The notes beneath the pieces were generated by a model. It saw only the letters and a program-made list of their open reading frames with translations. It ran no database searches and was not told the DNA's origin. A stretch of DNA of 64,000 nt, taken from assembly GCA_963514095.1 (NCBI GenBank), contig OY741285.1, positions 8,743,116 through 8,807,115 on the forward strand. The letters run 5' to 3'. Of the stretch, positions 25,363-38,232 are shown piece by piece. The translations under genes and the position numbers were made by a program. Position 1 is the stretch's first letter. Every line of letters begins with the position of its first letter. This DNA is from Eutrigla gurnardus (Eukaryota > Chordata > Actinopteri > Perciformes > Triglidae).

Positions 25363-25915
25363 TTAACTGAGCTGCCGGTAGGACATGTTTAAGTAGGTGC
25401 TTGGGGGAAGCAGCCAGAAGCCCTTCAGGACTTTGGGAACCACCTCCATCACCACCTCCAGCCTCCCAAGGGCCAGCCATCTGGGTGTCTCCTCCTGCTG
25501 CTGCTGCTCTGTCAGGCTCCAGGGTCATTTATTAGCCCCATTAATGATCTTTCGATGTTAAAAACAATGAAGGAGGGCTACGCAACCTCCTCAACCCAAT
25601 ATCTTGAGGCTGCCTGCACTAGCACAAGAAGCCGCTCGGCATCAGCATCATCAAAGTCCTCGAGTTGAAACTCCCAGAGCTGCACTCTCGGAGTGTGTTT
25701 GCTCCGCTCCACCAGCATGTCCGTCATATCCGCGGCACTCAGAGCGGGACCCTTGTTTTTCTGCTGCAGCCTCATAAGTTCTGCCACTCGAGCAATCTGA
25801 GCCTTATAAGAGCTGATGTGCCAGCAGAGCTGCAGAGCCGATCATACGAGGGGCTGCTGAACACCCCGATGGCTCTGGAGATGCCTCTGCTCCCTTCACT
25901 GAACTCATGGATATT
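25363..25915 (-). pseudogene. Frame-disrupted coding remnant of an unidentified protein
   Basis: Three consecutive minus-strand segments read as credible protein but in different frames. Segment A (about 25915-25824) contains NIHEFSEGSRGISRAIGVFS. Segment B (25841-25578, 87 codons plus stop) contains YKAQIARVAELMRLQQKNKG, RVQLWEFQLEDFDDADAERL and LLVLVQAASRYWVEEV. Segment C (25521-25363, ending TAA) contains WLALGRLEVVMEVVPKVLKG and FWLLPPSTYLNMSYRQLS. A and B overlap in shifted frames. B ends in TAG and C resumes after about 55 bp. I see no convincing splice sites at the breaks, so a processed or decayed copy is likelier than exons. Amino-acid composition is helical and charged, unlike chance frames. 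I do not recognise the parent. It lies immediately beside the MITE end at 25356. Confidence 0.45.
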
Positions 25916-26130
25916 TTTTGCCACTGTTTATCTCAACAGAGTGCAGGTTTAAGTGTCAAAGTGATTTAGCATAATTTACTTGAGTGGTTCTATTAACAGT
26001 GCTACTCCACTACATTTATTTGACAGCTCCACCTCTATTCATATTAATAATAATCCACAAATACATGATGATCTGTTCCAGGTGAAGATAAGACCCAGCA
26101 GGAATATTGTAAACTACCTGGCAACATAAA
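25916..26130. other. Spacer, nothing recognised
   Basis: Short AT-rich spacer between the coding remnant and the next SINE copy. Confidence 0.5.
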
Positions 26131-26262
26131 GTCCATCCATCCATCCATTATCTACTGCTTATCCTGTATTCAGGGTCACGGGGGGGCTGAGGCAGGGTCC
26201 ACCCTGGACAGGACGCCAGTCTATCACAGGGCCGACATGTAGAGACAAACAACCATTCATGC
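26131..26262 (-). repeat. SINE copy (antisense, 5'-truncated, internally deleted)
   Basis: 'gtccatccatccatccatta', 'cttatcctgtattcagggtc', 'agggtccaccctggacagga', 'cgccagtctatcacaggg', 'agagacaaacaaccattca'. About 25 bp of the consensus seen in the 23.5-kb copy is missing after 'gggggctgag'. Confidence 0.85.
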
Positions 26263-29200
26263 TCACATTGCAACACATAGTCATTCAATGCAATTTTAAA
26301 TGGAAATGTTTTAATTCTCATTTATACCCTGATCACATGTGACATCCAATTAAATGCAGTAAAAAGTAACTTTTGTTCATGTGATCTCCTTCCTTCTCCA
26401 CCACCAGCTTTGCCTAATAACAGAAACACTGAACCAAATGTATATTATTCATATCAACCAGTAATTAGAAATAGGGCTTTGTGTTTTATTCCGGCTAAAC
26501 TGATGATGCAGCAGTAAAATCACCCTAGTAAAATTAACATTTCATGCTCTGGATAAAGTGAATTCACAAGAGACCTTCTGCTGTCTTTGAAGTAGTCTGG
26601 CTACTGGCTCAGACTTTGAAATAAATAAATAGATAACACTGGGGGGAAAACTGTTAAAGATATTCCCTCAGAATCAATTCCTGTTTTACAGTCAGAACTG
26701 CAGCTTTTAAAGCCTGTTTAGTCAGTTTGGAGACATGTGACATGAGAAACTTGCCCATTAAATTCTCCTTTTAGTAGAAAACACTGGAGGGGAAGTTTTA
26801 ATCTCTGGATATCGCTGCAAGTTTGTTAGGGCTGTGAAACTTACCCAAAGGTTTAACTGTCAAACGTATCTTAAATATTTGTTATACTTATGGAAAAAGA
26901 ACTGCCCAGTTGCTTTAGTGTTGGCTGTAATAATTTGGGGGCGTGTCACGCATAGCTGCAAACTCAGTGGATGGAAAAAGATGACGGTACAGACTGACAG
27001 AATAAGTTAGGCGAGCCAAACAGACGACGGACTGAGTTGCAGAACACTGATGGGTGAATTCACAAAGAAAGGTACCACCATGAACTGTCTGGCAACCGCT
27101 CTCAAGGATGATATCACAACACAAATGTCACTTTTTGCAGCCGTGGGAGCGAAGAAAACGTGTTTATGGATTTGATACTGACATGTCAGGGAGCTTTATT
27201 CATTTATTTAAAAAAATAAACGATTAGGACGTCGCCTTCACCTGGCAACAATGGCTGCTGCCATGATCACTGGAAAGTCTGGTCTGCCTCAGTTACCGCC
27301 AACTCTCTGAAGATGCTAATAATTTCACTGTGAGTGCTATTAGCTTCATGAATGAGGCTGTTTTAATAATGAGACGCAATTGCATAGGAAGGGCCAAAAT
27401 GTATGCATATCACCTCATTGAAATACATGCAAACGGCAGAGTAGCAGCGAGACACTATCTGCTCGGCAGCACAGTTAGCGGTGCATTGAGAGTGATATTT
27501 TCTCCCTGTCTTATTTGTGCAGGTCTAGTGACTGTAATTATTTTGCGAATTTGCCCCGTAAGTCACGCTAAGCTGGGTCAGCTGACAGCAAGCCCGCCCA
27601 CCTCGCCCCATCACATCTTGTTGCATTGATTTGGATCCATTAAAAAAACCTTCATGCTCCCGTTCTGAGAGCGTTGCCATTCTTAGTGCTTGTGGATACT
27701 AGGTGGGCTGCTGGCCCAACATCAGCATGCACACTGCATCCATCTGGACACTGCTTATCGGAGGAATTGCCACAAATACTGTATATTTCAGTTGCTGCGA
27801 TGTCATGCTTAATGGGCGTGGAGGGGGTGGGGGGAGAGCAGCCACATAGAAAATTCCCTGTGATTTTCGAGTGACCTTGCTTTATCCTCCATGCATGGCT
27901 TGCATTTGGTATATCAGCGAGGCCACATGGTGGGAGGCTCCTAGGAAATAGAAAAAAAAACGGCAGCAGCTTCTGGTTTGTTATCAATATTCGCTCAGAT
28001 TGCCCGGGCGAGTGGACCAATATATTAACACATCATATTTCTCAGGCCATACACGTACTTCCATAATCAAGTTAATTGATAAAAAATACATTTTAAGGTA
28101 TGCTACAGTATATGCTCACAGGGAGTGTCAAGTTCAGAGGCTGCATGCTAATCAGCACTCGTAGAATAGCGGTGTGCCTCGAGAGTTAAGCTTTAAATTG
28201 TATGTTTGCAAAGAACATGTTCATGTGTCAACATACATGTTTGCTCTGAATAAATCAGTCTGAGTGCAATGCCTGTTCAATGCTGTACAGATCACCATAG
28301 CAACAAGTCGATGGTGTGAGGATATTACATCCAACCCAAGTTGTAATGTACATATACAGTATATAAATGTATATATATATATAGCGTATACAGCGTTTCC
28401 ACCCGCCTGAGCCTCTGCCGGCTGTACTACACTGCCCCGCCGGAAATACACCCACCCTGGGTCCCGCCGGAGCTTCAAAGGCAGCGCCTCGGAAACAACA
28501 ATGAAGTCCATCTGGTCCAACTCTCGACGGTCTCCACGTAACACCGATCAGGTCGCTGACCACAGTGTTTTAGCCAACCTAGCGCCATCGGCTAACAGTG
28601 CTGCCAAATGTGACACCACTCACGCAACATGACTAAGAAGCTCGCAAAGACAGACTTACTCCCAAATAAAAGACTCCACAAGAGAGAATATTTTCTTTTA
28701 TTAACCTAAAAAAAAAAGAACCTCAACGGAGTCGAGGATGACAGCCGTATTTCTGCCATGAGGAAGAGGTCTGATAGAATGTCCTCGGCTACTGGAGGAC
28801 TTTTCAAGTGACAGGGAAGCTTAGCAGTTGTGACAATGAAGTTTAGTCCTCACTAGAACTTATTTTTTAAATCATATATCGGCCATGATTTTGACGTGTT
28901 TGCTACACTACAGAAAGTGAAAAGAAAAGTGAAGAACATTTGGAGGTAAAAGTACAGCATCTCTATGTAGGGTAGAGTCCCCTTTTTCCTTCTGTCAGGT
29001 GTTGAAATGCCCTTGTCACATTAAGTGGCAGATCTCGGGACACTTAACATTCCTTCCCACCCCCTCGGCAGATGCAGCGCTTTTTAATGACATTGTCTGC
29101 TTCCTGTCAAGTCAGCTGGGGGCTGATATGGGGAAAGTCACCTGTGGAAGGACGGTTGAAATAAAATGTCTTGAAGGGCAGCAACAGGAACGGCGGGGGG

Positions 29201-29508
29201 TTCCGGCCTCCGGTCGGGGCGTCAACCCACTGTTTTCAGGGGAATCGGGGTTGACGCTGCACTGCTCAGACGCTCAACCAAAAAACACTTAGGGCTGTGC
29301 GTTTTTCCGCTGGTGTGGTTTCTCTAACGGTAGCTCAGTGTTCTTTTAACTGGGCTCCCAGGAATTATTCCTTTACATGATTGAATGGTTTATGAAAAAA
29401 ACGTCCAAAGGGAAAATCTTTTCATCTTTAGACCAAAAAAAAGGAGAAAATGTTCAGAAAGAAAGGTACTTAACAAGAAAATTGGCAGGAAAGACAGAGG
29501 GGTTGAAT

Positions 29509-29557
<49 letters not shown>

Positions 29558-30999
29558 CCGCGTGCATAGATGCTTGCAAATGGTGGCTACTTCACTATGC
29601 ATGTGTGCTTTGCTTGCTTAAACTCTGGTCAGCCTAATCTTCAATTCAAATGAATCTGCTCCCCCTCAGGCACATGTCTCACCTGTTTCTCTTTAATTTT
29701 CTCTTTCTGGTCATTTTTTTTTTTTTTTTTCACAGAGAATTTTCTAGTCTATGAATATGTCTGCCAAGGTTGAGCAGAAATCTGGGCAGTGGGGATGACA
29801 AGATGAGAAAGGAGCTGCTGGAGAGAATCCGCCTATATGTAAGAGAGCGGACACGTCTGCCTCCATTTGGGTTTCTTTCTGTAGGCGAATGTAAGGTTTC
29901 CCGCGCGCCAGTGGACCGCATGTGGGTACTAATGAATAAAGCGGTGCCGAGATAGTGCCTCATGGTGGTAAAATAGCTGAATTGTGCTCTTTTAGATAAA
30001 GCTGTCGAGAAAATTGAGAATGACGTGACATGTTCATTATCCGCCAGCGTGCGGCCATTCGCTCGCTTGTTAATCTGACGCAACGAAACAGAGCTTTATG
30101 TGACATGATTGCTCCTTTCAAAGCAGTGCAATGCAGAACGTTTAATTGTTTTAATTCCTGCAGCTGTTGTGTTTTATATTTCCATTTTTGTTGTTATTTT
30201 TCACACACTGTCAGTGTTTTGTCCTCCAACACCTGAACTGCCTCGGCTGTTATTATGTTGGGTATGCACTATATTAGGAGGTCTGCCAGGTCTCAAACAT
30301 CCTTGTGAACATCTCAGCACACACAGAAGATATGGAGCGACATCAGCATTCACTTGGAGTCGCGTTTGAGTCCCTGGCGAATATAAGTCTAATATTCATT
30401 CTCCTTTTAGCACTGTTTTGCTCTGCACCAGCCCCTGAGGGAAATATCTGGCTCTTTAGCTGCTAAATGCTCCACTATGTTCACCAGCTATTCAGTAGCT
30501 GTTTTGGTGCTGTTCAGGTAACATTCTGGAAGGTTTTTGGTCGCTGTTTTTTTACTGCCTGCTTACTGAAAACGACGCTGATGAGAGCGGTGAGAATCAA
30601 CCGAAACAAAATGTTTGATTGATCTGTAAGGCGTTGAAACACTGTGTAGAGGGGAAACCGAAGAGTTGGGTGATAATTCTCCACTGGGTTTGTCAAACCA
30701 CGTACAATATAAAAGTAGCGAGTGATGCTCTTCTAAAGCCGAACATTGCCTGAGTGTGAAAATTAGCCCTCTAACCTCATAGTCGATGTCTTATTTAAAG
30801 TGGAATGTGCTCAAATGCAACAGTGTGTCATGTGTCACTGCTCCACTATAAAGGGGATTCCTTCACAAAAATAGGGAAGTAGGGCAAAAGCAAAGCAATC
30901 CATTGAAAGCAATTTACTTAATCCATGATGATTACTACATATCTTCCAAAGTCGAGGCTCAAAACCACCAATGGTGCCTTCTCCGCTCTCTGACCTCTT
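26263..30999. other. Gene-poor stretch
   Basis: No gene was recognised. Contents are a GC-rich island at 28385-28625 (see findings), a TA tract near 28368-28382, the GT tract at 29512-29556 and a T run at 29716-29730. The longer open frames here (such as 27652-28020 minus) show no recognisable domains. Confidence 0.45.
29512..29556. repeat. GT microsatellite
   Basis: An uninterrupted run of about 22 GT units, likely polymorphic. Confidence 0.95.
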
Positions 31000-31225
31000 T
31001 TAAATCACTTCTTAAAACACACTTTTATAAACTTGCGTTTTAACTTTTTATTAATATATATATATATATTTTTTTTTTATTGTCTTTTTACCTTATCTCT
31101 GCTGATGTGCTTGCTGTATTTGTGTACCTAACCATATTTATATTCTGCTGTCAAAAGCACTTTGTAAACTGCTGTTTTTAACGGTGCTATATAAACTAAG
31201 TTTTTATTATAATTATTATCTTGAA
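31000..31225 (+). repeat. Non-LTR retroelement 3'-tail remnant
   Basis: 'ttaaatcacttcttaaaaca', then an AT stretch, then 'aagcactttgtaaactgctg', 'ttaacggtgctatataaac' and an ATT-rich end. This order is typical of 3' tails of fish LINE families. No reverse-transcriptase frame remains. Confidence 0.55.
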
Positions 31226-34200
31226 ACATTGTTTATTCGTGTATCAAAGTTGGTGGAGGGGAATGACAGTCGATAACCTGAGTGTGATAACATGTCTGTG
31301 AATTAATCACCGCAAATTATTACAGTGTGTTCTGTTGTACAGGTAGTCCTTTTTAAACACGTGCGTGTGTGCATGTGCATCTGTCTGTCCATCCGACTAA
31401 TCTTTCATACTACAGGGAACCGTCAGCCAAATGCTGTTTTTGCTCATTTATGACTGAATGTATGGAGGACGTATCGTGGTCGACTGAGTTTAACAGTGTT
31501 TGACTCGCTGTTTTTAAACAGCCCATAGGGGTCTACAACGGCTTCAGTCTGGAGTCTTGTTTCTGCTAAGGATTAGGAATCCCTCTCTTGGTTTGCATGC
31601 CAAGATAAGACAGTATGTATGTATGTATGTAGGCAGACATGCGGAAGGGCATGTTTAGGAAAACACTGTAGAATCTAAGAAGCTTCAGGTCTGGGACCAT
31701 TTCAAGAAAAAAGGAGTTACACAAAAAAAACAAGACATGGGTCAGGAATAAGCAACTAGCAACTAAAACTCTCTAAAAAAACTATTTTCCCATAAAATAT
31801 ATGTTGGCATTAGGAATTATTCCTCCTCTGATTTTCAAGCATTTTAATTAATATCCATATTGATAACATTCTTCGTTCATCACCACAAGCCACATTCCGT
31901 TCTTTCACGTTGGCTTCATACAGAAACCGAATGTCTCCTGGAACAGACGCTACGAAGATGATGCCACTCAGTTTGAAAAAAAACAAAAAAAAACAGCATT
32001 CGTTGCAAACTATTTTCAGCATTTAAGAGAAGCAATAAGATTCTTATGATCCTCCACTGGTTCAGTTCAGTAATTATGATGGCAATCATCTCCTTTCTTT
32101 GCCTCTCCGTGCTGGTTCCGCCCTCGCTGAAATGAGGCTTCCAATACGAGGCAAGAAATATTAACGAATTTGCGAGATGAAATCAACTCCATCAATCTCA
32201 ACAAATGTATCCACAACAGAATGGCTCTTAGCAACTCGGTGGCATTAATCTATCTGATGATCTCCTCCACCCTGACAAGGTTCAGCATCAACAAATACGG
32301 ATTTAAATTTGATGCCGAAGGAATGGGGAAAAGTCCCACTGATGGAGAATATGCCATCGGTGACGTGAGGTGGAAGTAATGATTAAAAATAGCTCACCTG
32401 CCGTGGAATTTTAACAATGCCTTTTAGCGGATCACAGAGAACTGGCACATTGTGTAGTTAGGTGCACTTGGGAAGCGTGTTCGCCGTGTGAATGCAAAAC
32501 TTCAAGTGCTGTTCTGCCAACTCCTTAACCAGTCTCCTCACCTTTTGCTGTGTTTCAAAGTGTTTCGTTTTTTACTGCTAAACACGTCAGGCATTTCTCA
32601 TAAAGGGCTAAAGTGTGTTGTGCAGAATATAATTAGACATTTAACCCAAAGGAGCCTTTTAAAAGCTTCCTCCATACAACTCCGTTTAAAGGCACCCAAG
32701 AAGGTGATTGTGCCGAGAGCGACTGGAGAACGTCACAATGTACCAAACTGGCAATTTAGCAGGAGATTATGGTGCTTCTTTGGAGCTGCGCTGGTGCTCC
32801 CTGCAATTCATGTTCCTGCTTATCATCCAGTCAGGTGTGTGATCAATGTAATCTAGCTAAATGTTTGGTTTCGGGGCTGAGCCGATATTTGTGGCTTCCG
32901 GCGTTACAAATGTGTTTCTCCCGTTAATATAATTGTTCAGTAAACGAACTAACCTTGGGTTTTAGAAGTATGGTCAAATGCAACAGCATTAAATAATCTG
33001 GAATCTGACAGCTTGTAATAGACATTTTTCACTCTTTCCTGACATTACAGACAAATTATTACATAGCAGATGTGCTTATGAGCTGTTTTGCTTCCAATAC
33101 TGTAATTATATGCATTATTATATATAATTTGTTGTGTTCAAAGTGATTAATTTCGGTCTATTTAAATAGAACGCTGCCAACATTTCGGCCTTTTCTGGTT
33201 ATTATGTCTCTTTTGACGATAGCTGTCAACGGCTGGTGGAGGCAGGTGATTAGGCTACCTGTTGCTATGGCAATGGGATGATGACTTTAAGCGATTGAAA
33301 CAGTAGTTTCAGACTCCATAGTGTTACCCACAGCTCTGAAAGTTATGTGAGAAGTTCTTGCAGAGTTTGTAATGATTGGCTGTATCGAGCCTTCGTCGGA
33401 GTCTGGCTATGTTGGACTTATTTTTAGGAATTTATTTGTGTAAAAGAGGAAGAAGCTCATATGTCCCAAAGCCACCACATTTAATAGTTTAGTTAAAATT
33501 CACACCCACAACTGCTTCTTGTAATTAAACACCAGATGGAAGGACTATAACTATTTAAGGTTCCAGCCAGTAACACCTGAACAATCCTTGTTTTTTGTTT
33601 TTTTTGCTTGAAGCTTGAGCTGTTCAACACACCTGCTTCTATGAACTCTAGCCCACACCTAATTGTCCTCTGTTGGCCACAATCAAACAAGCTAACCTTT
33701 TCTATAAATCATATTTTTTTTGCTTGACCTCGCGTATCCACTCGGGCGAGGCGCATAAATGAAGTTGACAGCGAGATCAGCCATAAACATTTAATCCGTG
33801 AGCAGCAGAATTTGAGTTTCCACGTGTGTCAGCATGGATCCACTTCCATAATCTTTTAAACATGTCCTGTGCACTGACAAGACTTCCTCGGAAGACAGAA
33901 GGGAACGGTCGAGGGGGAACAGACAGAGAAAGTCCAATGTAAAACATTGTTATTCCTTTCATGCGTAACGAGCCGGGCTGTCTGTCTATACTGAAGCACT
34001 TTGAGCTGCAGGGGCTGGAAAGGCAGTGATGTGCTGCGTATTAGGAAAGCAACATTAAGCAGCTACGCCGTCACAATTCCATCAATACGGTTCACATGCA
34101 GCAATAATACTCACTAGTCTTGTTTTATGCAATAAGTTCACATGTGGTCGTAAAGCATCAGCCTCGAGATAACCTCCAGCACATATTCGTGTTGCTGCAG

Positions 34201-36848
34201 TCGAGGCCTCTCTGCATCTGCATATTCTTGGCAGCTGCTCAATTAGTAATGGCAAGTCGTTGCACGCGGCGCCCCCAAACAAAACTACAATTCAAGGACG
34301 TGGCAACTTCAGCTGGCCATGGAGTGATACTGCAAACTTATTTCCATAGCGGTGTGTCGATAAGACCTCACGTAATCTACTGCCTGCCCCTCGGGTTCAA
34401 TCACAAACATGAGGAACATTACAGTGACCGCAGAGAGGATGTAACGAATCCAGTTAAAAATATATATATATACTGTATATTTATATATTATTTGATGCAG
34501 GGTGTACCCTGTCCTCTCGTCTCCCGTTCCTCCATTCAGAAAACCAAGTTTTGCAATAATGCACCCAGATGCAATCAGAGTCTCTGTGTTCACTCCACAC
34601 TGACCTGAACAGTGTATATGCTTTGCTTCATAACAGTTTATTTTAGCGTTTTTTTTGTAAATTGCAGTTGACAGCTTAGCCCATCCTTGATGAGCGCCTG
34701 GAGTTAGTTGAGCCGGTGCAGCGCTCCCTAATTCTTCTTCATCATCATTCACCTGTAAATTGTCCAAAATGAATGAGTGTGGAAAATATTGGGATGTGTT
34801 TTGGATATGTAAAAAGTCCTTGTTCTTCCATTTAATGAGGTGTTTTTCAGCCTCAGAGACCGTAAAAGTTGCAAAAACCGCACTCGCATCACAGTCGGTG
34901 GCTGCACTGTTGCATTGTGGTTTGTGCCCTCCTCAGACCATAAACTGAGAAGTTCACTGTCTTCGCTATCGCTAGGATTACGGCCAGATCGATGACCAAT
35001 GTTTGTTTTGCTGCGCTGTCGGGAGGACTGGAGGCAGAGAGGGCTTCGGTGATTATGGAAGGTGGCGAAGACTCAAATGACGTGACATTCTAGATGTGGA
35101 TTATATTCTTTACACCGACGACGTTGGGCTGCTTAAGCTCCCTCCTGACTATGGCAAGAATCTTACGATAATCTTTCATCCTCTTAAGAGAGGAAAAACT
35201 TTGCCTCATTTAGCTCCTTGAATAGATCACAATTCGTATGACGTGAGATTATCCAAAGGAGAAACACTGGAAGATTTCGAGGCAGGTCTTTAAAAGAAAA
35301 AAGAAGGGGAAGAAAAGGAGACGAAGAAGCCGGAAGGAGTTGGTAGCTTTCGTATGATGTAAGGTGACTCATATCAGACGAGCGGGGGAAAAAATAAGCG
35401 TTTAATAAAATGTGGATGTGATGGAAAATCTGGAGTATAATCTCTGTGGCAAAATGCTTTTCTTTAAGATTTGACCTTTGGTCCTTTGTCATATTTCAAG
35501 GTATTTAACTCCAATTTGTGTCAGCGAGGAGTATGATTGTCTCTGCGAGGCTACAGCGGAGAGAGCATATTCCTCAGTAGTGAGGGCAGGGCAATCGTGC
35601 CAATGTAGAGCCCTCTTTTCTCACTGCTGACAGGACCGCTGATCACTTGTGCCATCCGCTTGATTCTCAGCTTTGCGTTTGCCGCGAGGAGTTCTTGGAT
35701 AACCGTCGAGGACTAACTTATACTTACTTAATTATTATTAATTTCTGGGTATTTTGATCCAGAATAAACATCGGAATGTGAGCATCTTCCTTTTCTATTG
35801 GGCAAACACCGTTGAAGATGCAATCAGTGGTTCAAAATCTAAAGCCCCCGTAGTTATTTAACACTATTAATTATGTGAAGTGGATTCATTTTTCATGTAG
35901 TTGAACTGTCAGCATTTAGGTTCCACTACTTTTAGCAGTCTTATCATTTATCTATTAATTTGAGCTAAACTTATTAGCATTTATTCATTACTTTTAGCCA
36001 TCTTTTTTTTTATTATCTAATCGTAATTAACCTTGATCTATTTCAGTTTTTTCAGATATACCCATGTTATATAGACCAACTTTGATGTATTTTATCTGTT
36101 GCTGGTGCACCGGCTTACAGGAAACACTTCAAAGTCCAGCTCATTTCTCCGGCGCTCATGCGAAGTGCGTCTGGCTCGCCGCGTTGCATCTACATTCACA
36201 GCGAGAAACAGGAGAAGCTACTGAAAGCCATTCTAATTAACATTAGTGGCCACACATCTCATAAACACAAGTCTGTTTGGAGGCTGACCGTCAAGCCGCG
36301 TTTCAACCAGCACCTGAGTGCGTTTTTTAATTGCATTCCAGTAATTTCAAAAAATGAATCACCACACACTGATAAGGCAATACATGCATTCACTGATGAA
36401 TAACTGGAGCCTGTTTGAAGGCTGTTCAAGTAGATTTTCATGCTTTGTGGGAAAGAATTAAAAGAGAACCGTTGCCTGAAAAGACACATTCGGTAATGTG
36501 AAACAGTCGGGTTTGCTTTGAAGAATGTTTGGGTGATGTTAAGAATGTGTTAGCAAACGTAGTTAACAGGGAATATGATTTAGATGTTTTCCTCATCGGC
36601 ATGAGGATACCTATACTTACTGTGAAAAACAAAAAAATATTGTTGTTTAATTCAGGAACATCCCTGTGAGGTTTGAAGACTCCTGATGTGACATTCAGGG
36701 TGCGTGTTTGTATAAAAAATACGTGCAAATATAAAATGATAGTTTTTAAATCGTTCTATTGATGATTTGTTGAAACAAACTTGATTATTTGAGTCTTTGT
36801 TGAGGCTTCTTGGTGAGACTTGGACTTGCCTCAAATGCAGTGGAGCAT

Positions 36849-36849
<1 letters not shown>
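31226..36849. other. Gene-poor stretch, nothing recognised
   Basis: Short TGTA repeats lie near 31614-31632, an A/T tract near 34460-34490 and a T run at 36003-36012. Open frames (longest 162 codons at 34120-34608, plus) overlap others on the opposite strand and show no domain or splice context. Confidence 0.45.

Positions 36850-36923
<74 letters not shown>
36850..36923. repeat. Long CA microsatellite
   Basis: 74 bp of uninterrupted alternating C and A, the longest simple repeat in the window. It creates a false Cys-Val open frame on the minus strand. Confidence 0.97.
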
Positions 36924-36927
<4 letters not shown>

Positions 36928-37675
36928 AACTTACTTTAATTCATCCTCCTTGCTGTCAAAAATGCAATAAACTCTCAAGCAGTGCGCGCTCGGTTTCTCC
37001 GTGGCAGAAAGCAGAGCAGTTCATTAGCCTTATCTCTGTTAAATTTGCCCATCATGCAACAGCATGGGGAAATCAACCCTGGAATCCATCAAAGTTGGGC
37101 ATGGCAGGATTTGGTTGTTCATTAATTACATTTTGTAATGAGTGTTTTTTTGTTGTTGACTATTACACTGGTGGGATAATGGTTGTTTATTTCACAGCGA
37201 CACTAAAACATATCCGTCCCGGTCCTTTTACTAATGTCATCGGGAGGAACATTTAATGAAGCTTTAAGGGGTTTTGAAAATAAGTTCTTTTTCTCCTTGA
37301 GTCACTGAGGCCATATCTATTAGGCCCCTTAATTGATTGCAAACTCCCGGTCTAGAGTCACATCTCAGTCGTCGGCGTGTACAGCGGGTCATAACATGCA
37401 TGGCTGTGGCTGGTTTTGTGGAGAGTGAAGAGCAATCATTTGAGCGCTCGACCAAGTGGCTTTGAAATAAGGCCGGCAAGTTGACGAGGGCGTGCAACGA
37501 GGACGGTGATGAAGGATGAGCAAATGCTCCACCGATATTCAAAGAGTGTAAAGAAATAACATAGATCTGGAAAAAAAAAGCAGAATATCTCTATAGTATG
37601 GAGAGAATGTTTGGATCCTAATTGCCTTTTTTTTAATAGATGTTGCCCAGCGAGCGTGTTTGTGATGTGTCAGTG

Positions 37676-37855
37676 GAAGGAGTCACTCAGGTGTCATGGG
37701 AGGGAGAGGGAAGGGAAAGATGTGAGAGCGAAGCAGATGAAAGGGAGGGAAAGAAGAGGGGGACAGCGTGAAGTGATGAGAGGGAGAGAGAGGAAGCGGA
37801 AAGGAGATAAGAGATGAAGAGGGGGGAGAAAATACAGAGAGAAAAAGTAATTATA
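37676..37855. repeat. Polypurine tract
   Basis: About 180 bp in which the plus strand is overwhelmingly G and A (for example 'gggagggagagggaagggaa', 'gagagggagagagaggaagc'). It is low-complexity sequence. Confidence 0.85.
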
Positions 37856-38164
37856 TTAATTACGTCCACTAAAGCTCAGAAAGAGACAGAAAGTTATACC
37901 TTTCTTTTAAAGCCTCATGAACATTTATTTATTTATATCTATTCCCTTTTCTGACATACAAGGGATTTGTTGAATTCTTTATAGCAGACCTTGTTTATTA
38001 ATGCCAGACAATAGAGATGAGCCGATTTGCTAATTAGTATACACTGTATATGTACATTGCTTTGTTGTTATTGGATTGTATTTATAGATTTTTTCGTGTC
38101 TTTGTTATTTGATTCAACCTCATTTTTATTTATCACTCAATCACTTTTCCTGCTCGCTTCTTTG

Positions 38165-38232
38165 ACCATTGAGTTGCTGGAACGACTGAATTTCACCCCC
38201 AGTGTGGGATCAATAAAGTTCTTCGGCCGCTG
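38165..38232 (+). repeat. Possible retroelement 3'-tail remnant
   Basis: 'gaatttcacccccagtgtgg' followed by 'gatcaataaagttcttcg' resembles the conserved 3' tail of a fish LINE family ('...tgggatcaataaagt...'). It is short, and no open frame is attached. Confidence 0.45.

Noticed and set aside
34120..34767. Overlapping long frames on both strands (162 and 152 codons)
   Set aside because: Both strands are open by composition. Neither has domain content, codon bias or splice sites.
36652..36918. 88-codon minus-strand frame with Cys-Val repeats
   Set aside because: It is simply the CA microsatellite translated.
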